Positions 25,761 through 33,772 of a stretch of 64,000 bases of DNA are shown piece after piece; the stretch's first letter is position 1; the number at the start of each line of letters is the position of its first letter. The stretch is from assembly GCF_902497855.1 (NCBI RefSeq), contig NZ_CABVHU010000010.1, positions 62,001 through 126,000 on the forward strand, given 5' to 3'. This DNA is from Pseudomonas fluorescens (lineage in GTDB: Bacteria > Pseudomonadota > Gammaproteobacteria > Pseudomonadales > Pseudomonadaceae). The notes under the pieces are model-generated. The model searched no databases. It worked only from the letters and a program-made list of their open reading frames with translations, and had not been told where the DNA came from. The position numbers and the translations under genes are program-made.

Positions 25761-25794
25761 ATGGTGTCCACCTGAAGTGGACACCATTTTTTTT
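25761..25794 (+). terminator. Strong rho-independent terminator of operon A
   Basis: ATGGTGTCCAC and GTGGACACCAT form a perfect 11-bp stem with a five-base loop (CTGAA), followed directly by seven further T residues. It lies 44 bases after the ATPase gene and closes operon A. Confidence 0.92.
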
Positions 25795-25893
25795 AGCCTT
25801 TTTTTATCGCTCATGCGAAAAAACGCTGTTTTTATCCAAGTCCTTCAAGAGCCTGACCATAGCCGAGTGCGTACTTTGCCCAGTCCTGGAACT

Positions 25894-26043
25894 CTCCGCA
25901 AAGTCTGCTGCGAGAGGCTTCGTAAACGGTGATTTGTTCCAGGCGGCCTATACTTTTAACAGTTTATGCAGGGTCGCTTGGTGGTGTAATAAATCGGTGA
26001 TGCAACGTTGCATCGATGCTTTCAAAGCGGGGTAACTGCTTGC
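25894..26043 (+). promoter_or_regulatory. Shared leader element, copy 3 (operon B)
   Basis: This is the third copy of the leader. Blocks in order: CTCCGCAAAGTCTGCTG, GTAAACGGTGATTTGTTCC, AGGCGGCCTATACTTTTAAC, AGTTTATGCAGGGTC, GGTGGTGTAATAAATCGGTG and AACTGCTTGCCCCCTC. It has the same spacing to the HAD start as copy 2. The conserved core is far better kept than the sequence around it, which argues for a functional promoter or operator. Confidence 0.8.
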
Positions 26044-26750
26044 CCCCTCATGACCTTAACCATCACTCAGGACCGCACTCATGAGCTTTCTTCGTCCCAA
26101 GTTCATTACCTTTGACTGCTACGGCACGTTGACCAACTTTCAGATGGGGACCATGACGCGCGAACTGTTCGCCGATCGGGTCCCTGCCGAGCAAATGGAT
26201 CAGTTCGTCCAGGACTTCTCCGCCTATCGCCTGGACCAGGTGATGGGTGACTGGCGTCCATATGATGAGATCCTCAAGACTGCCCTGGCGCGGGTCTGCA
26301 AGCGTTGGGGTGTCGAGTACAAGGGCGAAGGCCAGCTCTATTACGACGCCGTACCGACCTGGGGTCCGCATGCCGACGTGCCGGCTGGCCTGGCGAAAAT
26401 CGCCGACAAGATTCCCCTGGTGATTTTCTCCAACGCGATGGACGAGCAGATCATGTCCAACGTCGACAAGCTCGGCGCACCTTTCCATAAGGTCTTCACC
26501 GCCCAACAAGCCCAAGCCTACAAGCCGCGCCTGGCCGCCTTCGAGTACATGCTCGATAACCTGAACTGCGGGCCGGAGGACGTTCTGCATGTGTCCTCGA
26601 GCTTCCGTTATGACCTGATGTCGGCCCACGACATGAAGATCAAGCACAAGGCCTTCGTTGCCCGTGGTCATGAGCAACCGGCGAACGCCGCCTTTGGTTA
26701 CCACCAGATCCCCGATATCGGCGGTTTGGCCGGGTTGGTCGGTCTCTGAG
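26034..26750 (+). repeat. Long direct repeat, copy B (HAD gene and its leader end)
   Basis: This is the second copy of the repeat at 18254-18970, on the same strand 7780 bases away. Identity was read line by line through 26658; the few later differences include the codons giving AFGYHQ instead of VYGYHQ. It brackets operon A and its terminator between the two copies. Confidence 0.95.
26081..26749 (+). CDS. HAD-superfamily protein, haloacid dehalogenase type II-like (copy B)
   Basis: The 222-residue protein is practically the same as the one at 18301, with the same FDCYGTL, FSNAM and YKPRL motifs and the same missing dehalogenase asparagine. It heads operon B, 14 bases before the ferredoxin-like subunit gene. 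Having one copy at the head of each operon under the same leader suggests that the protein is needed with both the importer and the oxidase, or that the leader and HAD gene moved as a unit. The identity at silent positions points to recent duplication or gene conversion. Confidence 0.88.
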   Translation: MSFLRPKFITFDCYGTLTNFQMGTMTRELFADRVPAEQMDQFVQDFSAYRLDQVMGDWRPYDEILKTALARVCKRWGVEYKGEGQLYYDAVPTWGPHADVPAGLAKIADKIPLVIFSNAMDEQIMSNVDKLGAPFHKVFTAQQAQAYKPRLAAFEYMLDNLNCGPEDVLHVSSSFRYDLMSAHDMKIKHKAFVARGHEQPANAAFGYHQIPDIGGLAGLVGL

Positions 26751-26763
26751 TGGGAGCATAAGT

Positions 26764-27072
26764 ATGAGCGGGCGTTTCGTCAGGCTGGCCGAACAGGCTC
26801 GTCCAACCGTCCAGCTGACAGTAGACGGTACGCCCATCGAGGCGCTGCAGGGCGATACGCTGATGGTCGCGTTGCTGACTCAGGGCTCGGCGTTGCGCCA
26901 ATCGGAATTCGATCCGGGGCGCCGCGCCGGCTTCTGCCTTATGGGCGCCTGCCAGGACTGTTGGGTCTGGACCCGGGGTGGCGAGCGTCTGCGCGCCTGC
27001 TCCAATGAAGTCCGTGAAGGCCTGGATATCGTCACCACACAACCGGAGGCGGTATGGCCACTGCGCGGCTGA
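26764..27072 (+). CDS. HcnA-like [2Fe-2S] subunit of a three-part amino-acid/opine oxidase
   Basis: The 102-residue protein is a small ferredoxin-like domain. A ubiquitin-like start (VQLTVDGTPIEALQGDTLMV) is followed by the cluster ligands in CLMGACQDCWVW and a fourth cysteine in RACSN near residue 80. It corresponds in size and gene order to HcnA of hydrogen cyanide synthase and to the small subunit of D-hydroxyproline or opine oxidases. It would pass electrons between the two flavoproteins encoded next. GGGAG precedes the ATG, and its end overlaps the next gene by 19 bases. Confidence 0.88.
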   Translation: MSGRFVRLAEQARPTVQLTVDGTPIEALQGDTLMVALLTQGSALRQSEFDPGRRAGFCLMGACQDCWVWTRGGERLRACSNEVREGLDIVTTQPEAVWPLRG

Positions 27073-28442
27073 GCACTCGAGTCGTTATCGTCGGTGCGGG
27101 ACCGGCCGGCACACGCTGTGCCGAAACCCTGGTCGCCGCTGGATTCAAGCCCATCCTGATCGATGAAAATCGCCGGGATGGAGGGCAGATCTACCGGCGC
27201 CAGCCCGAAGGTTTTACCCGGGATTACGCCACGCTGTATGGTACCGAAGCCTCCAAGGCCAACGATCTGCACCAGAGTTTCGATCGCTTGCGCGGTCAGA
27301 TCGACTATCGCCCGGACACACTGGTGTGGAACCTGACACCGGGGCAACTATGCTGTGTCAGTCAGGGCAGACACTCGACAGTGGATTACGACGCGCTGAT
27401 CCTCTGCACCGGTGCCACCGACCGCGTGATGCCGATCGAAGGCTGGCAGTTGGCGGGCACATATAGCCTCGGCGGTGCGCAGATTGCCCTGAAATCTCAG
27501 GCGGTGTCCATCGGCCACCGCGTGGTGTTCATGGGCAGTGGGCCGTTGTTGTATCTGGTTGCCAGTCAGTATGTGAAGGCGGGAGCCAAGGTCGCGGCAG
27601 TGCTCGACACTTCACCTCTGAGCAAACGCATCCTCGCCATGCCGAAACTGTTGGCGTGCCCTGGGTTGCTGTTCGCCGGGATGAAATTATTGGCGCAGCT
27701 GTACCGGGCGAAGATCCCGGTGCATCTGGGCATTTCGCCGCTTCAAGTGCACGGCGATGCGTCCAGCGGTGTCAGTGGCGTACGCGTGCGCACGGCACGT
27801 GGTGAGACCTTGACGGTGGATTGCGATGCCGTCGCGCTGGGTTATCACCTGCGTCCGGAAACCCAATTGGCCGACCTGGCCGGTTGCCGTATGCGCTTCG
27901 ATGAAGCGTCGAGCCAATGGTGGCTTGCCACGGATGAAGACGGCCGGACCTCGGTCAGCGGTGTCTATGCCGCCGGCGACGGTTCGAAGATTCGCGGTGC
28001 CGATGCCGCCGAACACGCCGGGAAACTGGTGGCCATGGCGCTGCTGGAGGATCAGCAGCAACCGGTGAATGCCGGGTTGCGCGACGAACAACGGCATGCG
28101 CTGGCGGTGATGGATAAGTTTCGTCTCGGCCTGGCGCAGGCGTTTCCCTGGCCAAGCGCCCAGGCCAAAGCGCTGCCGGACCAGGCGATCGTCTGTCGCT
28201 GCGAAATGATCACGGCCGGCGAGTTGCGTCGGGCCGTCAGTGAAAAGGGGGCTTGTGAAGTCAATCGGGCCAAGGCCTTCAGCCGGGTCGGCATGGGCCG
28301 CTGCCAGGGGCGTTATTGCTCCCAGGCCGGGGCCGAGGTGATTGCCGCCGCTGCGGGCGTCAGCGTGCAACAGGTTGGCCGACAGCGGGGTCAGGCACCG
28401 GTCAAACCTCTATCGATGCTCACCGAGGAGGTGTCGCCATGA
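27054..28442 (+). CDS. HcnB-like FAD/NAD(P)-binding subunit with [2Fe-2S] BFD-like domain
   Basis: The 462-residue flavoprotein has an N-terminal FAD motif VVIVGAGPAGTRCAETLVAA and an ALILCTGATDRVMP segment. A second dinucleotide fold (VVFMGSGPLLYLVASQYVKA) and the C-terminal FAD site GVYAAGDGSKIRGADAA follow. The last ~80 residues are a BFD-type iron-sulfur domain with cysteines in IVCRCEM and MGRCQGRYCS. This is the layout of HcnB and of octopine/nopaline oxidase subunit A. It overlaps the HcnA-like gene by 19 bases and the HcnC-like gene by four (ATGA at 28439), so the three subunits are coupled. Absence of an obvious ANR box and the catabolic context argue against cyanide synthesis. Confidence 0.88.
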   Translation: MATARLSTRVVIVGAGPAGTRCAETLVAAGFKPILIDENRRDGGQIYRRQPEGFTRDYATLYGTEASKANDLHQSFDRLRGQIDYRPDTLVWNLTPGQLCCVSQGRHSTVDYDALILCTGATDRVMPIEGWQLAGTYSLGGAQIALKSQAVSIGHRVVFMGSGPLLYLVASQYVKAGAKVAAVLDTSPLSKRILAMPKLLACPGLLFAGMKLLAQLYRAKIPVHLGISPLQVHGDASSGVSGVRVRTARGETLTVDCDAVALGYHLRPETQLADLAGCRMRFDEASSQWWLATDEDGRTSVSGVYAAGDGSKIRGADAAEHAGKLVAMALLEDQQQPVNAGLRDEQRHALAVMDKFRLGLAQAFPWPSAQAKALPDQAIVCRCEMITAGELRRAVSEKGACEVNRAKAFSRVGMGRCQGRYCSQAGAEVIAAAAGVSVQQVGRQRGQAPVKPLSMLTEEVSP

Positions 28443-29593
28443 CGGTACAGAAAGCCGATGTCGTGATCGTCGGCGGCGGCATCATGGGTTCGGCGGCGGC
28501 GTTTTTCCTGCGCCAGCGCGGTCAGTCGGTGATTTTGCTGGAGCGCGACCAGATCGGCCAGTATGCCAGCGGCGTGAATTTCGGCAACGTGCGGCGCCAA
28601 GGGCGTTACCTCGGGCAGCTGGAACTGGCCAATCGTTCCTGGGCGTTATGGAAGCGCCTGCCGGAGCTGATCGACGACGACCTGGAGTTCATCGCCAGCG
28701 GGCACCTGCGGGTGTGTTACCGCGAAGACGAGATCGCCGAACTGCAAGCCTACGCAGATGCTCCCGAGGCGGAGCAGCTGGACTTGAAGATCTTTCGTGG
28801 CGAGGAGTTGCACCAGCGCTTTCCATTTCTCGGCCCGCAGGTGAAGGGTGGCTCCTATGCCCCCCACGACGGGCACGCCAACCCGCGTCTGGCGGCCCCG
28901 GCGTTTGCCCGGGCGGCACGTCGCTTCGGTGCACGGATTGAAGAGCGCACTGAAGTGGCCGAGGTGCACAAGGTCGGGGACGCGTTCAGCATCAGGACTA
29001 CCGATGGTCGTGAGTTCAGCGCGGAGCGTTTGCTGGTGACCGCGGGCGCCTGGGGGCAAAAGCTCTCGGCGCAGTTTGGCGAACCGGTGCCGCTGGAGAC
29101 CAAAGGCCCGCAAATGGCCGTGACCGAACCGGTGCCTTACGCCTTGCCAACGGTGATCGGTGTGTACACCAAAATCGAGGAGGAAATGATTTATTTCCGC
29201 CAGATCCCCCGCGGCAACATCGTCATCGGTGGCGGCTACCGCAGCAAGCCCGACATGCTCACTCGTCGGGCCCAGGTCGAGCCGCGCAGCATCCTCAATC
29301 AGTTCGAGCAAATGCGTCGTCTGCTGCCGGGTGTCGGCAACCTGAACATCATTCGGGTCTGGAGTGGCATCGAAGGTTACCTGCCTGATTCCCTGCCTGT
29401 CATGGGGCCGAGCGGCACCGTCGATGGTTTGTATTATGCGTTCGGTTTCAGCGGCCATGGCTTCCAGCTTGGGCCGGGAGTGGGCGACGTGATGGCGGAA
29501 CTGATCAGCACCGGTAGCACCAGCACTTCGATTTTGCCGTTTTCCATCAACCGGTTCGCTTCATCAGTCGAGCAACGGAGCAAGGTCTCATGA
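28439..29593 (+). CDS. HcnC-like FAD-dependent oxidase subunit (DAO family)
   Basis: The 384-residue flavoprotein starts MTVQKADVVIVGGGIMGSAA with a DAO-type FAD motif, has the ASGVNFGNVRRQGR loop, and ends with the AFGFSGHGFQLGPGVGDV motif. It corresponds to HcnC and to opine oxidase subunit B, the subunit that oxidises the substrate C-N bond. The ATG at 28439 overlaps the preceding stop and is chosen over the longer frame. Its stop overlaps the next gene start (ATGA at 29590), so the whole block from the HAD gene to the deacylase reads as one transcript. Confidence 0.88.
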   Translation: MTVQKADVVIVGGGIMGSAAAFFLRQRGQSVILLERDQIGQYASGVNFGNVRRQGRYLGQLELANRSWALWKRLPELIDDDLEFIASGHLRVCYREDEIAELQAYADAPEAEQLDLKIFRGEELHQRFPFLGPQVKGGSYAPHDGHANPRLAAPAFARAARRFGARIEERTEVAEVHKVGDAFSIRTTDGREFSAERLLVTAGAWGQKLSAQFGEPVPLETKGPQMAVTEPVPYALPTVIGVYTKIEEEMIYFRQIPRGNIVIGGGYRSKPDMLTRRAQVEPRSILNQFEQMRRLLPGVGNLNIIRVWSGIEGYLPDSLPVMGPSGTVDGLYYAFGFSGHGFQLGPGVGDVMAELISTGSTSTSILPFSINRFASSVEQRSKVS

Positions 29594-30747
29594 AATCCCG
29601 TGTATTGGAGATTCTCAAACGGTTGATGGCGTTCGACACCGTTTCTTCGGAGTCGAACATGGCCTTGATCGAGTACGTGCGCGATCTGCTGCTGACCAAG
29701 GGCATCGAGTCATTGATCGTCAAGGATGAAAGCGGCAAAAAAGCCAATCTGTTTGCCAGCACCGGTCCAAAGGAAGTGCCGGGGATTTTGCTGTCCGGGC
29801 ACACCGATGTGGTACCGGCAGCGGGGCAGGCCTGGACCTTCCCGGCGTTTCAGGCGACGGTGCAGGACGGGCGGATTTATGGCCGTGGCAGTTGCGATAT
29901 GAAGGGCTTCGTCGCACTGGCCATCGACGCCATGCTCGATGCCGCCGATCATTCATTGAACCGGCCGTTGCAACTGGCGCTGTCCCATGACGAAGAAATC
30001 GGTTGCGTGGGTGTCCGACGCTTACTGGATGTGTTGCATCTGGCGCCGGTGCGGCCGTTTCTGTGCGTGATCGGAGAGCCGACCAACATGCAGTTCGTGC
30101 TCGGGCACAAGGGCAAGGGTTCTTACCGCACTTACTGTCGCGGTCTGGAGGCACATTCCTCGCTGGCACCGCGTTCGGTCAATGCTATCCACGTGGCCTG
30201 CGATTTCATCGCCGCGCTGCGTCATAGCCAGCAGCAGTTGCAAGAGCAGGGTGCTCAGGACCCCGATTACGATGTGCCCTACAGCACCGTGCATGTCGGG
30301 CAGATTGTCGGCGGCAAGGCACTGAACATCGTGCCGAACCTGTGTACCCTGGATTTCGAAGTGCGTAACTTGCCGGCGGACGACCCGGATCAGTTCCTGG
30401 AGCAGATGCGCGAACGGGCAGAAATGATCGTGGGCGAAGCGAAAAAGCTGTCCAGCGTAGCGGATATCGAGATCGAAACCCTGAACGTTTACCCGGGCCT
30501 CGACACCCATCCGAGCGTAGAAGCGGTGCGTTTTCTGAAAAAATTCGCGGCGCCGGGCACCGGCACCGCCAAAGTCTCGTTCGGCACCGAGGGCGGGTTG
30601 TTCAAACAACGCCTGGATGTACCGGTGGTGGTCTGTGGCCCGGGTTCGATAGAGCAGGCACACAAGCCTGACGAGTTCATCGAAATCAGCCAGATGGAGG
30701 CCGGCGAGCATTTCCTGCAAGGGATATTGGGCTCGATGCGGTTTTAA
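29590..30747 (+). CDS. M20-family deacylase, acetylornithine deacetylase (ArgE)-like
   Basis: The 385-residue metallopeptidase-fold enzyme has the metal-binding motifs LLSGHTDVVPA (first His and Asp), GRGSCDMKGFVA (bridging Asp) and ALSHDEEIGCVGVR (catalytic and metal Glu), with a further Glu in VIGEPTN. The dimerisation domain begins around GHKGKGSYRTYCRGLEAHSS. ArgE-type enzymes remove an N-acyl group from an amino acid. Here, at the end of the oxidase operon, it may release the amino acid from an N-acyl or amide-linked intermediate rather than make ornithine. It overlaps the oxidase stop by four bases and is the last gene of operon B. Confidence 0.9.
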   Translation: MKSRVLEILKRLMAFDTVSSESNMALIEYVRDLLLTKGIESLIVKDESGKKANLFASTGPKEVPGILLSGHTDVVPAAGQAWTFPAFQATVQDGRIYGRGSCDMKGFVALAIDAMLDAADHSLNRPLQLALSHDEEIGCVGVRRLLDVLHLAPVRPFLCVIGEPTNMQFVLGHKGKGSYRTYCRGLEAHSSLAPRSVNAIHVACDFIAALRHSQQQLQEQGAQDPDYDVPYSTVHVGQIVGGKALNIVPNLCTLDFEVRNLPADDPDQFLEQMRERAEMIVGEAKKLSSVADIEIETLNVYPGLDTHPSVEAVRFLKKFAAPGTGTAKVSFGTEGGLFKQRLDVPVVVCGPGSIEQAHKPDEFIEISQMEAGEHFLQGILGSMRF

Positions 30748-30996
30748 GTATCCCGCTTGCTTGCGCTGAACAGGCTTGTTCAGCGATGCCCGCTTGGCAT
30801 CGGTAGCTCTACATCACTCGATTTTGAGCGGACACATCTGCATCGTCCGATTGCGACGATGGCCCTCACCCACCAACAGTAGAGCCTGCCGTCGAATCCT
30901 GATTTTCAGCATTCAACGCTGCCGGGGCGGCGCTTTCAGCATCCTCGTCTGTGGCGACACAATAGACTGAAGGCTGTCTCGGAACAGGACTCGACC

Positions 30997-32454
30997 ATGC
31001 TCAAGAATCGCCTGAAAGACCCCAGCCTGCTGGTAGAACTCGCTTACATCGACGGTCAGTGGCTCAGCGCCGACGACGCCGCGACCCTTGACGTCATCGA
31101 CCCGGCCAGCGGCCAGTTGCTCGCCCGCGTACCCGCGATGCAAGGCAGCGAAACCCGACGCGCCATCGAAGCGGCCGAGCGCGTCTGGCCGGCCTGGCGC
31201 GCACGCCCGGCGGCAGAACGGGCGGCGCTGCTGGAGCGCTGGTATCAGGCGATGATCGACAACCTCGACGACCTGGCGCTGATCATGACCTGTGAACAGG
31301 GCAAGCCGCTGAATGAAGCCAAGGGCGAGATCCGCTATGGCGCCAGTTTCGTCAAATGGTTCGCCGAAGAAGCCCGCCGGGTTTACGGCGAGACCATACC
31401 GGCACCCAGCGGCGACCGCCGTTTGCTCACGCTCAAGCAGCCGGTCGGCGTCTGCGCCGCGATCACCCCGTGGAACTTCCCCAACGCGATGATCACCCGC
31501 AAATGTGCACCGGCCCTGGCCGCCGGGTGCACGATCATTGTCAAACCCTCGGACCTGACCCCGCTGTCGGCCCTGGCGCTGGCCGTGCTCGCCGAGCGGG
31601 TCGGCATCCCGGCCGGGGTGTTCAGCGTCGTCACCGGCATGCCCGCCGCCATCGGCGAAGAACTCACCGGCAATCCGACAGTGCGCAAGATCTCCTTCAC
31701 CGGTTCCACCGCTGTCGGTCGGCTGCTGATGCGCCAGAGCGCCGAACACATCAAGCGCTTGAGCCTGGAACTGGGCGGCAACGCGCCGTTCATTGTGTTC
31801 GACGACGCTGATCTGGAACAGGCCGTGGCCGGCATCATGCTCAGCAAGTTCCGCAATGGCGGCCAGACCTGCGTTTGCTCCAACCGGATTCTGGTGCAGG
31901 ACGGGATCTACGAGCGCTTCGCCCGGCGCCTGGTGGAGGAGGTAGGCAAACTCAAGGTCGGTAATGGCCTGGACGCCGACGTGAAGATCGGCCCGTTGAT
32001 CAATGCGGCGGCGGTAAGCAAGGTCGCCCGGCATATCGACGATGCCTTGGGCCAGGGAGCCCGTCTGCTCTGTGGCGGCATTCCCGCGGGCGACAGCCAG
32101 TTTGTCCAGCCCACGGTACTTGGCGAGGCCCATGCCGGGATGTTGTTGGCCAACGAAGAAACCTTCGGCCCGGTTGCACCGCTGATGCGCTTTACTACCG
32201 AGGAAGAAGCGCTGGCCCTGGCCAACGCAACGCCTTATGGCTTGGCCGCCTATTTCTTCACCCAGGACTTGCGCCGTTCATGGCGGTTCGGCGAGGCGCT
32301 GGAGTTCGGCATGATCGGTCTCAACACCGGGCTCATTTCCATGGAAGTCGCCCCATTCGGCGGTATCAAGCAATCGGGCCTGGGTCGCGAAGGCAGCAAG
32401 TACGGCCTGGATGAATACCTTGAAGTCAAAGCCTTCCACATCGGTGGGCTGTGA
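30997..32454 (+). CDS. NAD(P)-dependent succinate-semialdehyde-type dehydrogenase
   Basis: The 485-residue aldehyde dehydrogenase resembles GabD: MLKNRLKDPSLLVELAYIDG at the start, ITPWNFPNAMITRKCAPALA in the cofactor region, the general base in LELGGNAPF and the catalytic cysteine in NGGQTCVCSNRI (two cysteines, as in GabD). It would oxidise succinate semialdehyde or a related omega-acid aldehyde. It begins 249 bases after operon B in the same direction with its own upstream region. A GabT-like aminotransferase at 37.9 kb could supply its substrate. AGGA precedes the ATG. Confidence 0.92.
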   Translation: MLKNRLKDPSLLVELAYIDGQWLSADDAATLDVIDPASGQLLARVPAMQGSETRRAIEAAERVWPAWRARPAAERAALLERWYQAMIDNLDDLALIMTCEQGKPLNEAKGEIRYGASFVKWFAEEARRVYGETIPAPSGDRRLLTLKQPVGVCAAITPWNFPNAMITRKCAPALAAGCTIIVKPSDLTPLSALALAVLAERVGIPAGVFSVVTGMPAAIGEELTGNPTVRKISFTGSTAVGRLLMRQSAEHIKRLSLELGGNAPFIVFDDADLEQAVAGIMLSKFRNGGQTCVCSNRILVQDGIYERFARRLVEEVGKLKVGNGLDADVKIGPLINAAAVSKVARHIDDALGQGARLLCGGIPAGDSQFVQPTVLGEAHAGMLLANEETFGPVAPLMRFTTEEEALALANATPYGLAAYFFTQDLRRSWRFGEALEFGMIGLNTGLISMEVAPFGGIKQSGLGREGSKYGLDEYLEVKAFHIGGL

Positions 32455-32494
32455 TCCGGTCACCCTTTGAACAGCTATTGAGGAGCCACGATTG

Positions 32495-33574
32495 ATGAGC
32501 AAACCATTCAGAATCGCCGCGATTGCCGGCGATGGCATCGGCAAGGAAGTCTTGCCGGAAGGGCTGCGGGTACTGGAGCAGGCGGCGAAAAAATGGCAAC
32601 TGGATTTGAGTATCGAAGTGCTCGATTGGGCCCACTGCGATTATTACCTGGAACACGGGCAGATGATGCCCGTCGACTGGTTTGAACAACTCAAGGGTTT
32701 CGACGCGATCTACTTTGGCGCCGTGGGCTGGCCGGACAAAGTGCCGGATCACATTTCCCTGTGGGGGTCGCTGCTGAAGTTTCGCCGTGACTTCGACCAA
32801 TACGTGAACATCCGTCCGGTACGCCTGTTTCCTGGCGTGCCGTGTCCGCTGGTCGGACGCGAAGCCGGGGACATCGACTTCGTGGTGATCCGCGAAAACA
32901 CCGAAGGCGAGTATTCCTCGGTCGGCGGCAAGATGTTCGAAGGCACCGAGCATGAATTCGTGCTGCAGGAGTCGGTGTTCACCCGACGTGGCGTGGACCG
33001 GATTCTCAAGTTCGCCTTCGAACTGGCGCAGACCCGACCGCGCAAACGTCTGACGGCGGCGACCAAGTCCAACGGGATTTCCATCAGCATGCCCTACTGG
33101 GACGAGCGCACGGCGTTGATGGCCGCGCAGTACCCGGACATCACTTGGGACAAGCAACACATCGACATCCTGTGCGCGCGGTTCGTGCTGCAACCAGATC
33201 GTTTCGATGTGGTGGTGGCGTCGAATCTGTTCGGCGACATCCTGTCCGACCTGGGACCTGCCTGCGCCGGTACCATCGGCATCGCGCCTTCGGCCAACCT
33301 CGACCCGGAGCGACGCTTCCCCTCGTTGTTCGAACCGGTGCATGGCTCGGCGCCGGATATCTATGGGCAGAACATCGCCAACCCGATTGCGATGATCTGG
33401 TCCGGCGCCCTGATGCTGGACTTCCTGGGCAATGGCGATGAGCGCTACCGGGCGGCCCATGACGGTATCCTCAGGGCCATCGAGCAGATCATCGCCGAGG
33501 GGCCGATCACCCCCGACCTGGGCGGGCAGGGCTCGACCCAGGATGTCGGCAAGGCAATCGCCGCGGCACTTTGA
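32495..33574 (+). CDS. Tartrate dehydrogenase/D-malate dehydrogenase-like (TtuC type)
   Basis: The 359-residue enzyme belongs to the isocitrate/isopropylmalate dehydrogenase family. Motifs: AAIAGDGIGKEV at the start, YVNIRPVRLFPG, VVIRENTEGEYSSVGG, the metal-binding DVVVASNLFGDILSDLG region and FEPVHGSAPDIYG for NAD binding. The Pro-rich YVNIRPVRL form is that of tartrate/D-malate dehydrogenases rather than LeuB. It would oxidise D-malate or tartrate, giving pyruvate or oxaloglycolate. GAGGAG lies 9 bases before the ATG at 32495; a TTG one codon upstream is less likely. It follows the aldehyde dehydrogenase by 40 bases, so the two are probably co-transcribed. Confidence 0.9.
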   Translation: MSKPFRIAAIAGDGIGKEVLPEGLRVLEQAAKKWQLDLSIEVLDWAHCDYYLEHGQMMPVDWFEQLKGFDAIYFGAVGWPDKVPDHISLWGSLLKFRRDFDQYVNIRPVRLFPGVPCPLVGREAGDIDFVVIRENTEGEYSSVGGKMFEGTEHEFVLQESVFTRRGVDRILKFAFELAQTRPRKRLTAATKSNGISISMPYWDERTALMAAQYPDITWDKQHIDILCARFVLQPDRFDVVVASNLFGDILSDLGPACAGTIGIAPSANLDPERRFPSLFEPVHGSAPDIYGQNIANPIAMIWSGALMLDFLGNGDERYRAAHDGILRAIEQIIAEGPITPDLGGQGSTQDVGKAIAAAL

Positions 33575-33585
33575 GCTGAGGAACA

Positions 33586-33742
33586 CCCGGTCGGCTTCAC
33601 CGCTCTACTCATTCTTGTGTGTCACCCTTGATCGTTCCCACGCTCTGCGTGGGAATGCAGCCCGGGACGCTCTGCGTCCCAACAGCGGACGCGGAGCGCC
33701 CGGTCGGTCTCACCGCTCTACTTATTCTGGTATGTCACCCTT
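33586..33742. repeat. REP-like palindrome flanked by 44-bp direct repeats
   Basis: Two 44-base imperfect direct repeats (33586-33629 and 33699-33742, both CCCGGTCGG...GTCACCCTT) enclose a Pseudomonas REP-type block. The block holds the hairpins TTCCCACGC-TCT-GCGTGGGAA and GGGACGC-TCT-GCGTCCC. The arrangement suggests that the sequence between the stop of the dehydrogenase gene and its terminator was duplicated together with, or by, REP mobilisation. Confidence 0.85.
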
Positions 33743-33744
33743 TT

Positions 33745-33772
33745 AGCCCGTTCACACTGCGGGCTTTTTTTT
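33745..33772 (+). terminator. Rho-independent terminator after the tartrate dehydrogenase-like gene
   Basis: AGCCCG and CGGGCT form a 6-bp GC-rich stem with a nine-base loop, followed by seven T residues. It lies downstream of the REP block and probably ends the 30997-33574 transcript. Confidence 0.85.

Noticed and set aside
18301..26749. Treating the HAD pair as ends of a composite transposon
   Set aside because: The repeats are direct, contain no transposase or terminal inverted repeats, and no target duplication was seen at their outer ends.
26764..29593. Calling this hydrogen cyanide synthase (hcnABC)
   Set aside because: Gene order fits, but the operon also holds a HAD protein and a deacylase, lies among uptake genes, and no ANR-type site was seen; a catabolic oxidase is more likely.
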